Shown in pieces: positions 35,498-45,476 of a stretch of DNA of 64,000 nucleotides. The notes under the pieces were generated by a model that did no database searches, was not told the origin of the DNA, and saw nothing but the letters and a program-made list of their open reading frames with translations. The stretch's first letter is position 1, and the number at the start of each line of letters is the position of its first letter. The DNA is from CAWGYT01 sp963826795. Its GTDB lineage: Bacteria > Planctomycetota > Planctomycetia > Pirellulales > Pirellulaceae. The position numbers and the translations under genes are program-made. The DNA is taken from positions 310,001 through 374,000 of the forward strand of contig CAWGYT010000018.1 in the NCBI GenBank assembly GCA_963826795.1, written 5' to 3'.

Positions 35498-36565
35498 TCA
35501 GGCCGCTTCGGGCTGCCGCTCGGGGGTCGGCGAGTTCTCCAACGTCGCCGACAGACGCTCGACCTGCCGTTGCAAGTCGCGCAGCTGACGACGCATCTCG
35601 GGCAAACGGGCAAAAGCCGCCTGCTTGGCCATCTGGTCTCGCTCGGGCGTCGCCGGAATCCCAATCACGGTCGTGTCGTCGGGTACGTCCCGCATGATCC
35701 CCGACTTCGCCCCCAGAATCGCGCGATGACCGATTCGGACGTGGTCCGGCACGCCAACTTGTCCCGCCATCACGACATAATCACCCGTCGCGCTGCTGCC
35801 GGCGATTCCGACTTGCGAACAGATGAGGTTGTGGCGCCCGAGGCGACAGTTGTGGGCGATCATCACTTGATTGTCGATTTTGGTTCCCTCGCCGATGACC
35901 GTCGGCCCGTAGGTGCCTCGATCAATCGTCGTATTGGCGCCCACCTCCACGTCATTCTGCAACACGACGTAACCTAGCTGGTCGCCAAGTCGATGACGGC
36001 CCTCCCGCGTGTCGTACCCAAAACCGTAGGCACCGAGCACCGCCCCGGCATGAATCACTGATCGGTCACCCACCTCGGTATCCCGGTAGAGCACGGCACC
36101 AGGAAAGATCGTCACGTCCTGCCCCAGGCGACAACGACCCATAATCGCGACGTGCGCGTGGATCGTGCAGCCAGGACCGATCATGACCTCGGGACCAATC
36201 ACGGCGTAAGGGTGCACGTCCACGTCGTCCGCCAGTTGAGCGGTCGGGTGGACGGAAGCGAGGGGGCTGATCCCACATCGCGTTTCTTGGAACGGGGGGC
36301 GAAAGCGAGCGACGATCGTGGCGAACGCCGCGCGGACCTGCGAGACGTGCAGCGTCGGGCGATCCAGGGGCTGCCAGTCGTCCGGGACAATCACCGCGCC
36401 GGCCTGAGAGCGACCGACCTGTTCTCGTAGTTTGGGGTGATCGACAAAGCTGATCTCGTGCGGCCCCGCCTCCTCGAGTGTGGCGATCCCGCGAATTTCC
36501 AGCTGGGGGTTCCCTGCGAGCCGTCCGCCCACGATTTCTGCCAGGTGACCTAGTGTCATCATCAT
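35498..36565 (-). CDS. lpxD: UDP-3-O-acylglucosamine N-acyltransferase LpxD
   Basis: A protein of 355 residues. The N-terminal uridine-binding domain (LGHLAEIVGGRLAGNPQLEI, ISFVDHPKLREQV) is followed by a left-handed beta-helix of hexapeptide repeats (HPYAVIGPEVMIGPGCTI). It contains the conserved DRGTYGPTVIGEGTKIDNQV segment and the catalytic His in MIAHNCRLGRHNLI. The C-terminus is a charged helix (RRQLRDLQRQVERL). LpxD adds the N-acyl chain in lipid A synthesis. The start has several Met codons (MMMTL). The gene is intact. Confidence 0.95.
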   Translation of the reverse strand: MMMTLGHLAEIVGGRLAGNPQLEIRGIATLEEAGPHEISFVDHPKLREQVGRSQAGAVIVPDDWQPLDRPTLHVSQVRAAFATIVARFRPPFQETRCGISPLASVHPTAQLADDVDVHPYAVIGPEVMIGPGCTIHAHVAIMGRCRLGQDVTIFPGAVLYRDTEVGDRSVIHAGAVLGAYGFGYDTREGRHRLGDQLGYVVLQNDVEVGANTTIDRGTYGPTVIGEGTKIDNQVMIAHNCRLGRHNLICSQVGIAGSSATGDYVVMAGQVGVPDHVRIGHRAILGAKSGIMRDVPDDTTVIGIPATPERDQMAKQAAFARLPEMRRQLRDLQRQVERLSATLENSPTPERQPEAA

Positions 36566-36778
36566 CCTGATCGATCCCTCTCAGCAAGCGTGGTCCGGCG
36601 GCGCGTGGCAGGTCACCGATGATTCGATCCCGACGGACCCTGCCGTGGGACTGTCCTTCGCGACCGGCCAGGAGGCGGGATGTTAATGTCTGGCGGGATC
36701 TCGGACAAGAGCATTCCCGCTCGCTCCGTGATCCGCTTGGGCGGCCCCTCACCGGCGGCCCCCGGCTTGGGCGGCCCC

Positions 36779-37477
36779 TCACGATGCTTTCAAGTAATCC
36801 GTCAGCGATTCCAGCGAGTTCAGCCGATCGCCTGCGGAATTCGGGGCCGAGCGATCGATCCAGACGGCATACCACCCGGCCTGCCGCGCGGCTTGATAGT
36901 CGTCCCGCCAGTCATCACCGACCAGGAGAATCTCCGAGCCGCGCGCGGGGATCCGCTGCTGGATCGAAGCAAAGAACGCCCGTCCGGGCTTGCGACTTCC
37001 CAGTTCCGCCGAGTGAAAGACCCAATCCGCATCGTTCAACGGGGGAAGTGATCTCGAGATGTCCACGAGACGCTGGTCGAAATTTGAGGCGATCCCCAGC
37101 GCAAAACCTTGCTGCCTTAGTTGCTCCCAAGCCGCGGCCACGTCGGGATAGGCGCGCCAGCTGCCGGGCTGGGCAAAGTGCCGCCACAGCTCGGGAAATA
37201 CCCGGTCGGCCGCATGTGGCAGCTCGTGAAAAACTCGCGCCACAATCCTCCGCCAACGATCCCGTTCCAATGCGGGGCTGGTCGCCCAGTCGCCGCTTGC
37301 CCGCGCGACGTCCTGGTCGGCGATCAGCGCGGCCTGAAAACGGGCTCGCACGTCGTCCTCGGTCAGCACGCTTCCAAAACGTCGAGCCACCTTGAGGTAG
37401 ACCTGCGCGGCGGGGGGCGTCGGCTCAATCAGCGTGCCGACCGCGTCAAACAGGACGATCCGGATTTCATCCAACAC
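36779..37477 (-). CDS. HAD-superfamily hydrolase
   Basis: A protein of 232 residues with HAD motifs: motif I VLFDAVGTLIEP (nucleophile Asp; the usual second acidic residue is replaced by Val-Gly, as in some HDHD3-like members), motif II GIASNFD, Lys motif III LGSRKPGRAFF and motif IV LLVGDDWRDDYQAARQAGW. A helical cap lies between motifs I and II. It is probably a small-molecule phosphatase. It starts one base before the rseP stop, so it is the last gene of the dxr-rseP-HAD cluster. Its stop lies in one of two 17-bp direct repeats (36735 and 36765). Confidence 0.85.
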   Translation of the reverse strand: MLDEIRIVLFDAVGTLIEPTPPAAQVYLKVARRFGSVLTEDDVRARFQAALIADQDVARASGDWATSPALERDRWRRIVARVFHELPHAADRVFPELWRHFAQPGSWRAYPDVAAAWEQLRQQGFALGIASNFDQRLVDISRSLPPLNDADWVFHSAELGSRKPGRAFFASIQQRIPARGSEILLVGDDWRDDYQAARQAGWYAVWIDRSAPNSAGDRLNSLESLTDYLKAS

Positions 37478-39610
37478 CTAGCCTGCCAACCCGCTGAGCC
37501 GCCAGACATCCAGCCCGATCACGAACAGCATCAGCCCCAGCACAAAGCAGAAGCCGACCATCGTGAGACCGAAGGCGACCCGTTCGTTGACCGGCCGTCG
37601 AAAAACGCCCTCGTACAACAGAAACATGGCGTGCCCGCCATCCAGCACCGGGATCGGCAAGAAATTGACGACGGCCAGGTTGGCACTCAACAGCGTCAGA
37701 AAGACGAGCAACCGGGCCGTGCTTTCCGATGCCTCGAGACCGGCCATGGTGGCAATCGAGGCGGGTCCCCCCAGGTTCATCGGCGACAGTTGACCGGTAA
37801 TCAAGCGGAACAGAATGAAATACACCTGCCGCATCGATTCCCACGTCTCGCGCCAGCCGAGGTGAAAGGCGGTGGCCCAGGAATCGACGGCATGGGTTTC
37901 CTCCATCGTCGTCAGCTTGAGCCCGCGGTCGGCGGTGTTCCAACCCTCGGCCTCGATCGGCCGCATTTCGACGGTCTCCAGTTGATCGCCGCGTTGCAGG
38001 GTCAGCTTGACCTGGGTCGCGGGGAGGCTGACCCCGATTCGGTCGTGGACGCGGGGCCAGTTCAGGTGCTCCTTGCCCAGCTTGATCGGCGACGGCTTGC
38101 CAAAAATCTGGGTCTCGATCTCCGCGTCCGCGTCCGAGCCGGTCACGAACTCGGCGGTCTGCAACAGATCCCCGGGCCGAATCCCGGCCTCGGCCGCCGG
38201 CGAATTCGGCTCGACGTCGACCACCGTGTTTTCGATTGTGTACGCGACCCCCAACGCCTCCGCGGCAATCGGTCGCTCCAGACCCACGCCGACGTGGAGC
38301 ATCGACGGCTGGCGAGGCGTCACTTGCAGCGTAACGGGCTCCGTCGACACCCGGACGCTCCACGATGACCTCCACCTGCTGGTCCGCCAGTCGTCGGACG
38401 ACTTCCGGAAACTCCATCGGTCCGACGATCGGTTCACCGTTGATTGAGATCAGTCGATCGCCCACCTGGAACCCCGCGGCATCAGCGGGCGAACCCTGCT
38501 GGACGGCGGCCACGGGCCCCATCGCGAGCCGAACGCCCAACCAGCGAACCGGGCGGGTCCGCACCGACACGTCGAACTGTTCCGGCGGCGCATCGGCTGC
38601 GCTTCCGCCGGGCGCTCGACACGCAGCTGCAGATCCTCGTCCACGCGGCGGGCCATTTCGCGTGTCAGTTGAGGGTAATCGGCCACGTCGACGCCGTTGA
38701 CACTCACGATTCGGTCGCCCTGCTCGAGCGGCGGCTCGGTTTGATTCGCCGGCAAGTGGCTGAGCAATTCGCGGACTTTGGCCGTCACGCCCACCACGTT
38801 GGTTCCGCATTGTCCGATGCCAATCATCGGCCGACCATGGAGCTCCTCCTGCGGACTGCTGAGGTGCACCGTAATCCATTCGCGGTCCGCGGCCGACGGA
38901 GTCGTCGAGCCCGCGTAGCGCTCGACCAGCAAGTCGAGGTCGCGGTCGGCCCCCGTCATCATGACCTGGACCATCATGTCCTTGTCGAAGCGGAGGTGTT
39001 CCGACGGTCGGCCCTCGCGACCAATCTGAACGATCCGGTCTCCCGTTTGGAGTCCGACGTCCCAGGCAGAGAGCCCGGGGCTGGACGAGCCGACGACGGT
39101 CGGCGTATAGCTGACGCCCATCCGGTAGGCGACCATTCCAAAAATGACCGCGAAGATGAGGTTCATCACGACCCCGGCGGAGATGATCATGAATCGTTGC
39201 AAGACGGTCTTGGCCGGGTAGCTCCGCGGGTCGACGGCATCGTGCTCGCCGCGGCCCGCGCCATCCGCCGTCCCCTCCGAACGCGCCACACGAATCCGCT
39301 CGGCCTCACGAGCCGAATTGGCAGGATTGTCGTCTTGGCCCAGCATCTTGACGTACCCGCCCAGCGGGACGATCCCGATGCCGTACTCCGTCTCGCCCCA
39401 CTGCTTTCGGAAAAGCGTCCGCGGCAGCTCGAAAGGACCGATTCGAATCGGAACGTCAAAGCCGACATAGAACTTCTCGCACTTCACGCCGCACAACTTG
39501 GCGACGAGGAAGTGTCCGAGTTCATGCACGAAGATGACGAAGCCCAGTCCGAGCGCCGCCTTGGCAACGGCCAGAAGAAAGCCGAGGGAAACGAATGCCA
39601 ACAAAGGCAT
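37478..39610 (-). CDS. rseP: Site-2 intramembrane metalloprotease RseP (frameshifted)
   Basis: The M50 zinc motif is in FVIFVHELGHFLVAKLCGVK, next to the typical FYVGFD and GETEYGIGIVPLGGYVKMLG segments. PDZ domains follow (GLSAWDVGLQTGDRIVQIG; GFQVGDRLISINGEPI; AGIRPGDLLQTAEF). The C-terminal half has LRLITGQLSPMNLGGPASIA and the second zinc-site motif NLAVVNFLPIPVLDGGHAMF. ATG 39610 overlaps the dxr stop (TGATG), so it is translationally coupled. The frame is lost near 38600 (GAAGCGCAG, one base short; GAACGCGCAG would restore it) and near 38341 (GACGGAG, two short; GACGCGGAG restores it). It would cleave anti-sigma factors or other membrane substrates. Confidence 0.88.
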
Positions 39611-40775
39611 CAGCGACAAACCCACCGTAAAACCTCCTGCCGAGCCCACCCGTCGAGTCGCAGGAGTGACTCGAGAGAGGGATTCGGATCAAACTGGTGA
39701 CTGTTGAGGACTGCCTGACAGGCGGCCACGATCTCGGGAAATCGAATGCGACCTTCCAGAAATTCTTGCACGGCGACTTCGTTGGCCGCGTTGACCACGA
39801 CTCCCGCGGTCCCGCCGCTGCGAGCCACTTCGTGGCCCAGCGGCAAGGCCGGAAAACGCTCCTCATCGGGCGGATAAAAGTCCAAGCTCAAGGCCTCCGT
39901 CCAGTCCAGCCGCTCGGCCACCCCCTCGCATCGGTTGGGATAGTCCAGTGCGAACTGAATCGGCAACTTCATGTCCGGCGGACTCAGCTGAGCGATCACG
40001 GAACCATCGACGAATTCTACCAGCGAATGGACGATCGACTGGGGATGAATCACCACCTGGATCTGGTCCGCCTGTAAATCGAACAGCCAACGCGCCTCGA
40101 TGATTTCTAACGCCTTGTTCATCATGGTGGCGGAATCAATGGTAATCTTGGGGCCCATTTCCCAGGTCGGATGAGCCAGCGACTGGGCGACGGTGACCTC
40201 GGCCATCTGCGCCGCGGTCAGATTTCGAAACGGCCCGCCGCTGGCGGTCAAAACGACCCGGCGGACCTCGATCTCGCCGACCGGATGCCAGCGCCTGGAA
40301 AATCGCGCTGTGCTCGCTGTCCACTGGCAACAAGGTTCCTCCCCGCGCTGGCCGCCAGCTCCATCACCTGCGGCCCCGCCATCACGAGCGTCTCCTTGTT
40401 CGCCAAGGCCACCCGTTTGCCAGCTTCCAAAGCCGCCCACGTTCCCCGCAGGCCGGCGCTGCCCACGATCGCCGCCACGACCACGTCGATTTCGGGCTGC
40501 GACACCATTCGCTCAACCGCGTCCGGACCCAGCAGAAGCTCGGTTTCCGAAGGCAAGCCGGTCCAGGAAAATGTCGCGGCTCGCGCCGCTTCGGTCGCGA
40601 CGAGCCATTTCGGCCGATAACGGATCGCCTGATCCCGGAGCTCGCCTAGCCGGGAATGCGCCGTCAAACCGCACGCCACCATCCGCCCTGCCGATCCGTC
40701 GATCACCTCCAGCGTGCTCCGGCCAATGCTTCCGGTCGAGCCCAGAATCGCGACGTGGGTCACGGATGCATTCAT
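39610..40775 (-). CDS. dxr: 1-deoxy-D-xylulose 5-phosphate reductoisomerase (frameshifted)
   Basis: NADPH-binding start VAILGSTGSIGRSTLEVI, then VALANKETLVMAG, PVDSEHSAIFQAL, VVLTASGGPFR, HPTWEMGPKITIDSATMMNK and GVVVNAANEVAVQEFLEGRI, all diagnostic for DXR. It makes MEP in the non-mevalonate isoprenoid pathway. The frame is lost at about 40344 (AGCGCGGGG; adding CG gives RGGTLLPVDSEH) and 40275 (GGCGAGATC; adding CG gives SGRREIEVRRVVL). Both corrections produce the family consensus. The start is set at ATG 40775 before VTHVAILGSTG; there is no clear ribosome binding site. Confidence 0.9.
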
Positions 40776-41173
40776 GACGCGGCGGCGGTGGGGTGCGGGG
40801 AATGGCAAGGCGGCCGCAACGTCCATCCTTCGCCAAACGACTTTCGCCGTGAACCAGGCATCGGTCGTTCGGTTTGGATAGCATACGAACGAGACAGTCG
40901 GTATGATCGGCCAACGGTCTCGAGCGGACGAGGCATTGTAAAGCGGTCAATTTGTCACGACAACCCAGTTTTCGCGACGGTTGAGCCGGACCAACCGGAC
41001 GCGCTTTCCCGGCTCGTTCGTATAATGAGATTCAATTCCGCAAGATCGGCGGTGGCTGAACCCCGTCCCAAGAGGACTGCGGCAGGTCGCTGATACCGAT
41101 CCGTCCTCAAGTCGATGCAGATTGCTCACTCTAGCTTTACCCCTTCGCCGATTCCGTGGAGAGCTCGCACCGT
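40776..41173. other. Divergent intergenic region between dxr and ftsH
   Basis: About 400 bp with no gene. It must carry the promoters of both operons. I could not identify convincing promoter boxes. Confidence 0.4.
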
Positions 41174-43479
41174 ATGAGTCAGGACCCCTCCCCCGGCCGA
41201 CGTTCCTCCGAGTCGAAGAATCCCGGCTTTAATTTCATGCTTTACGCGGTCGTATTCGGGATCGCGATCTTGTTCGTCGTGTTCTACGTGATGCAGCTCT
41301 CGACGGACGAAATCCCCTACAAAGATCTGCTCGCGCTCATCGAGAAACAAGCGACACTGACCGCCCCTGAGTCGCCAACGGCCGTTGAAACGCAAAACGC
41401 CGCAGAAACCCAGGGCAGCACAGAAACCCAGGGCAGCACAGAAACCCAGGGCAGCACAGAAACCCAGAGCAGCACAGAAACCCAGAGCAGCACAGAAACC
41501 CAGGGCGACCAGCAGCACAGAATCCCAGATACCCCCAGACTCACAGAGCCTTCAAGACGCGCAGGCCGACGCCGAAACCGAGCTCACGGCGGAATCGAAG
41601 ATGGCTTCCGATCGGCTGCCCCGAAAACCGACGGAAACTCCTTCGATCACGGTCTTGAATGGGTCACAGCGGATTATCTACAGTCGCCCCGATGAACTTC
41701 GGATCGGTCCGAGTGCGATTGAGGGCAAGATCTACCGCCAGCTGGAAATCGCGCCGGCGGAGGAAATAAAACGGGTTCCTTTTCGCACTTACAAATCAGA
41801 AAATCCCGAAGAGGAAATGATCCTCATCAACGCCCTGAAGCGAACGGAAATTGCTTGGCGTTACCCGCAGGGCCCCAGTGTGTGGCGGCCCTACGGGCCA
41901 ATGTTTGTGATCAGCGGCTTATTCTTGCTGTTCTTTTTCCTGATGCTTCGCCGACTCGGGGGTGCCGGTTCACCCATGGCGTTCGGACGAAGTCGCGGAC
42001 GGCTTTACGCCCAAGAGGATCTGGGCGTCACGTTCGATGACGTGGCCGGGATTGATGAGGCGGTGGAAGAAGTTCGCGAGGTCGTGGACTTTCTCAAGTC
42101 ACCCGACAAATACCAACGATTGGGCGGTCGAATCCCGAAGGGCGTGCTGTTGGTGGGCCCGCCCGGGACGGGCAAGACCCTGCTGGCCAAGGCGATCGCG
42201 GGCGAGGCCGGCGTGCCGTTTTACAGTCTGTCGGGTTCTGACTTTGTGGAGATGTTCGTCGGCGTCGGTGCGGCCCGCGTCCGCGACATGTTTCAGCAAG
42301 CCGTCGCGAAGGCGCCGTGCATCATTTTCATTGACGAATTGGATGCGCTCGGCAAGTCCCGAGGGACAAGCCTTGTCGGGGGGCATGATGAGCGTGAGCA
42401 GACGCTGAATGCCTTGCTGGTCGAAATGGACGGATTCGACTCCAACAACGGCGTGATTGTGATGGCCGCCACGAATCGCCCCGAGATGCTCGATCAGGCC
42501 CTCTTGCGTCCGGGAAGATTCGATCGCCAGGTGCTGGTCGACCGGCCCGACATCCGCGGCCGCGAGGACATCTTGAAAGTGCACGTCAAGGCCGTCAAGT
42601 TGGACCCGACCGTCAAGCTGACGGAAGTGGCCGCGATCAGCCCGGGCTTCGTCGGCGCCGACCTGGCGAATCTGGTCAACGAAGCCGCGCTGCTGGCTGC
42701 CCGCAAGGACACGTTCGGCGGTGGGCATGGCCGAATTCAACGAGGGCGTGGAGCGAGTCACTGCGGGGTTGGAAAAAAAACAGCGCGTCATGAACGAAGA
42801 CGAAAAGTATCGTGTCGCCTATCACGAAGGTGGACATGCCCTGGTTGCCTACAGTCTTCCCAACACCGACCCGGTCCACAAGGTCTCGATCATCCCCCGC
42901 GGCTTGGCGGCCCTGGGCTATACCATGCAGCGTCCCGACGGCGACCGCTTCCTCATGACCCAGTCGGAGCTGGAAAGTCGCATTCAAGTGCTCCTTGCCG
43001 GGACCGTGGCGGAAGAATTGATTTTTGACGACATCTCGACGGGCGCCCAAAACGACCTGGAACGCGCGACCGCCATCGCGCGGAGCATGGTGATGGACTA
43101 CGGCATGAGCGAACTGGGACGGCTATCATTTCGCGAAAGCAACCGCTCGGTCTTCCTCGCCGGAGGTGGTGAAGAGCGTCTGCACAGCTTCAGTCAGGAA
43201 ACCGCTCAGCAAATCGATGCCGCCGTTCGCCGGATCATCAACAACTCGCTGACCAAAGTGCGCGACATTCTCACCCATCGTCGCGATGCCCTCGTGGCGC
43301 TCGCCGAGGAACTGATGATCATCGAGTCGGTGGACGCCCAAGAGCTGCGGCGAATTATCGAGGAAAACTCGGCGCGTCCCCGTGTGGTCCCCGGAACCGC
43401 CACCGGCTCACGCAAGCCCGTCGCGACGGCCGACGTCGAGGAGGGACCCGGAGACGCCGCTGAGTCAGCAGCGAATTAG
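41174..43479 (+). CDS. ftsH: ATP-dependent zinc metalloprotease FtsH (frameshifted)
   Basis: The first membrane helix (FMLYAVVFGIAILFVVFYVM) precedes a periplasmic domain with a Ser/Thr/Glu/Gln tandem repeat. A second helix (MFVISGLFLLFFFLMLRRL) is followed by the AAA+ core: Walker A GPPGTGKT, pore SDFVEMFVGVGAARVRD, Walker B CIIFIDELDAL and the SRH region ATNRPEMLDQALLRPGRFDRQV. The zinc motif is HEGGH (usually HEAGH), with the third ligand region STGAQNDLERAT. The frame is lost at about 41505 (GGCGACC) and 42719 (GGCGGTGGG). Adding CG to each gives GATSSTES and FGAVGMAEFNEGVERV. It degrades membrane and regulatory proteins and is normally essential. Confidence 0.92.
41403..41510 (+). repeat. 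18-bp coding tandem repeat inside ftsH
   Basis: The unit CAGAAACCCAGGGCAGCA (or AGAGCAGCA) is repeated about six times and encodes STETQG/STETQS hexapeptides in the periplasmic domain just after the first membrane helix. Copy number could vary between strains. Confidence 0.85.
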
Positions 43480-43558
43480 CGGCGGCGCCGTCGCAGCGGT
43501 GAAGCAGTGCCCGCGAAAGCGATGAGTTGGCCGGCTTGGCGGAGGCCGACTCGGCGGG

Positions 43559-43945
43559 CTACGAGAGGTTTCCCGACCAGTTGTAGGTTCGCCGCAGCGC
43601 GTCCGCGACCGTCCGGGTCACCTGGTGAAAACTGATCGGCTTGGACAAGACATCGAATGCGTCCGCGCGCGCTCGAATCTCGTCGTCGACCTGACCGGAG
43701 ATCAGAATGCACGGCAGCCGCGAGCGAAGGTGTCGAATTCGCGAGATCGCCTCCATGCCCGTCAGCCGGGGCATGTGCATGTCAATCAAGACCAAGTGGA
43801 TCTCGTTTTGCCGGACGATATGCAGCGCCTCTTCGCCATCGGCGGCAAGAATCGTGTGAAATCCTCGTGGCTGAAAAACATCCCGCAGCGTCTCGCGAAA
43901 CGCTCGGTCGTCGTCGGTAATCAGCAAGGACGGCGCGAAGTTCAC
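43559..43945 (-). CDS. Single-domain response regulator
   Basis: A protein of 128 residues, a receiver domain alone: acidic pocket LLITDDDRAFRE, phosphoacceptor Asp in LVLIDMHMPRLTG, conserved Ser in CILISGQ and Lys in VLSKPISFHQV. There is no output domain, so it would act through protein contacts as CheY or Spo0F do. It is convergent with ftsH; no histidine kinase is nearby. Confidence 0.88.
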   Translation of the reverse strand: MNFAPSLLITDDDRAFRETLRDVFQPRGFHTILAADGEEALHIVRQNEIHLVLIDMHMPRLTGMEAISRIRHLRSRLPCILISGQVDDEIRARADAFDVLSKPISFHQVTRTVADALRRTYNWSGNLS

Positions 43946-44514
43946 CGCACGAGCTCCCTTTTCAAAAAAACGACTCTCAAAGTCGGCCCTGCCGCTCCTC
44001 GGGCCGCGTCACACAGGGTGAACTCAAGCCGGCTGACCCGAGTCGCCCCACTGCGACTTAACTCGTTGCCAGCAGGCTTGTTGTAACGTATCGATCGCGG
44101 CCAATTGCGTCAAATCCGCTCGTACTCACTGGGGTGACGCAGACGCATGGGTCCCCAACCAACCGCCCCCGGCATTCAACCTACCTCACCCATTCTCACA
44201 GCATATCGCTCAAAATCAAAGTCTCTGCGGATTGGATCGTCGCCCAACCGGCGTGCCTTCGTCGGCGGCCAGCAGGCTTCGGTCTATTCCTCAGAGGCGA
44301 CGGAACGCACATCAAAACCCCCCGGCTGGGTGGAATCTCCCAAAAAGTATTTTTTCCAGTTTAGGTGTCCCCACATTGCGGGGAAGTAATTTATCGTGAA
44401 CGATTCATGGACTTCGCCAGACAAGCACGAGCGAAGGATGTAACGTAGAAACGACGCGAGAAGGAAATCCTTAACGCCTGCCAAGCCACAATTTCAGCAC
44501 GAGGAGGGTGAAGA
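43946..44514. other. Intergenic region upstream of the HU gene
   Basis: About 570 bp, clearly more AT-rich toward the right. A short hairpin CCCC ACATTG CGGGG lies near 44370. No gene is recognised. It likely holds the promoter and untranslated leader of the HU gene. Confidence 0.4.
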
Positions 44515-44832
44515 ATGAACGAAACAACTGCCAAGCCCATGACACGGACCGAAATGATTGCCTCGTTGTCCAGCAGTACGGGACTCGCCAAGCAACAGGT
44601 GAGCGACTTCTTCGAGGAATTGACGAAGCTGGTCGCCGACCAATTGCAGGAGGGAGGTCCGGGGGTGGTCAACGTTGCGGGACTTTTCAAGGTTAAAGTC
44701 GTGCGCAAGCCAGCGCAGCCCGAGCGCGAAGGAGTGAACCCGTTCACCAAGGAGAAAACGATCTTCAAAGCAAAGCCTGCGCAAAACGTCGTCAAGATTA
44801 GCCCGCTCAAGCGACTTAAGGACGCGGTATAA
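44515..44832 (+). CDS. HU/IHF-family DNA-binding protein
   Basis: A protein of 105 residues. It has the HU helices (TRTEMIASLSSSTGLAKQQV, FFEELTKLVADQLQEGGPG) and the beta arm region VNVAGLFKVKVVRKPAQPERE, GVNPFTKEKTIFKAKPAQNV, ending KISPLKRLKDAV. The arm carries NPFT where canonical HU has NPxT. It binds and bends DNA as a nucleoid protein. A strong ribosome binding site (GAGGAGGGTGAAGA) precedes ATG 44515, and a rho-independent terminator follows 60 bp after the stop, so it is monocistronic and probably abundant. Confidence 0.92.
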   Translation: MNETTAKPMTRTEMIASLSSSTGLAKQQVSDFFEELTKLVADQLQEGGPGVVNVAGLFKVKVVRKPAQPEREGVNPFTKEKTIFKAKPAQNVVKISPLKRLKDAV

Positions 44833-44894
44833 GCCGCTGGCTTCGCGATTGAAGAAGCACGCGTGGATCCCAATCGTGGGTTGCAAGAACCCGA

Positions 44895-44922
44895 GAGCCG
44901 TCTGTCAGGGCGGCTCTTTTTC
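44895..44922 (+). terminator. Rho-independent terminator after the HU gene
   Basis: The stem GAGCCG / CGGCTC with a 10-nt loop is followed directly by a run of five T. Position and orientation fit termination of the HU transcript. Confidence 0.85.
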
Positions 44923-45114
44923 TTTGGCACGAGAGCGACGGGCGGAATCGCGCTTTGATCGTTCGCCTCTGGGGCACCGGGTTTCGTAGGTGGAATTCGG
45001 GGGCACTTTGGAATTGTTGGGAAACGCACCCCAACTTTCAGCTGAAACGCAGTCCTTGCCCGCCCCCTGAACGACTGCGGCAAAAATCGCCGTAACAGCT
45101 TGTCAGTAGCCGGG

Positions 45115-45144
45115 TTGTCACCGCGAATTAGGCGTCTATATTAT
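45115..45144 (+). promoter_or_regulatory. Candidate sigma70-type promoter for sdhCAB
   Basis: TTGTCA (45115-45120) is followed after 16-18 bp by TATATT/TATTAT (45137-45144). This would start a transcript about 45150, leaving a leader of roughly 330 nt before sdhC. Confidence 0.45.
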
Positions 45145-45476
45145 GCAGGTCGAAGCATCCGCGAATGGCGTCTGGTGATGCCGCATTCCGAGGGTCGCTC
45201 GCCCTTCTGAAGAGACCGGCTGGCTGACCCTGGCGGTGCACGCGACAGAGGGTCCTCTGCATTTCGCATGGGAGCTGAGATCCAAGATCTGCTCCGCGTC
45301 GGACTTGTATCGGACCCCCTCGGACGATCCCACACCAACCCTCGAGGGCTGGTAGATCCGGAAATGCTGCGATCGCAGCTTTCCGCCGAGCGAGTCGCGG
45401 GGACCGGGAGTGTAGTCGCGGGACGGGTGATGGTCTTTCAAATCCGCCTGGTGCGGAGAGCTGTAAGAGGGAATCG
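45145..45476 (+). other. Long non-coding leader region before sdhC
   Basis: About 330 bp between the candidate promoter and the sdhC start. It contains no gene. Several GC-rich inverted segments (for example CGAGGGTCGCTCGCCCTTC and GGGACCGGGAG) could fold, but I do not recognise a known riboswitch. Confidence 0.35.
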
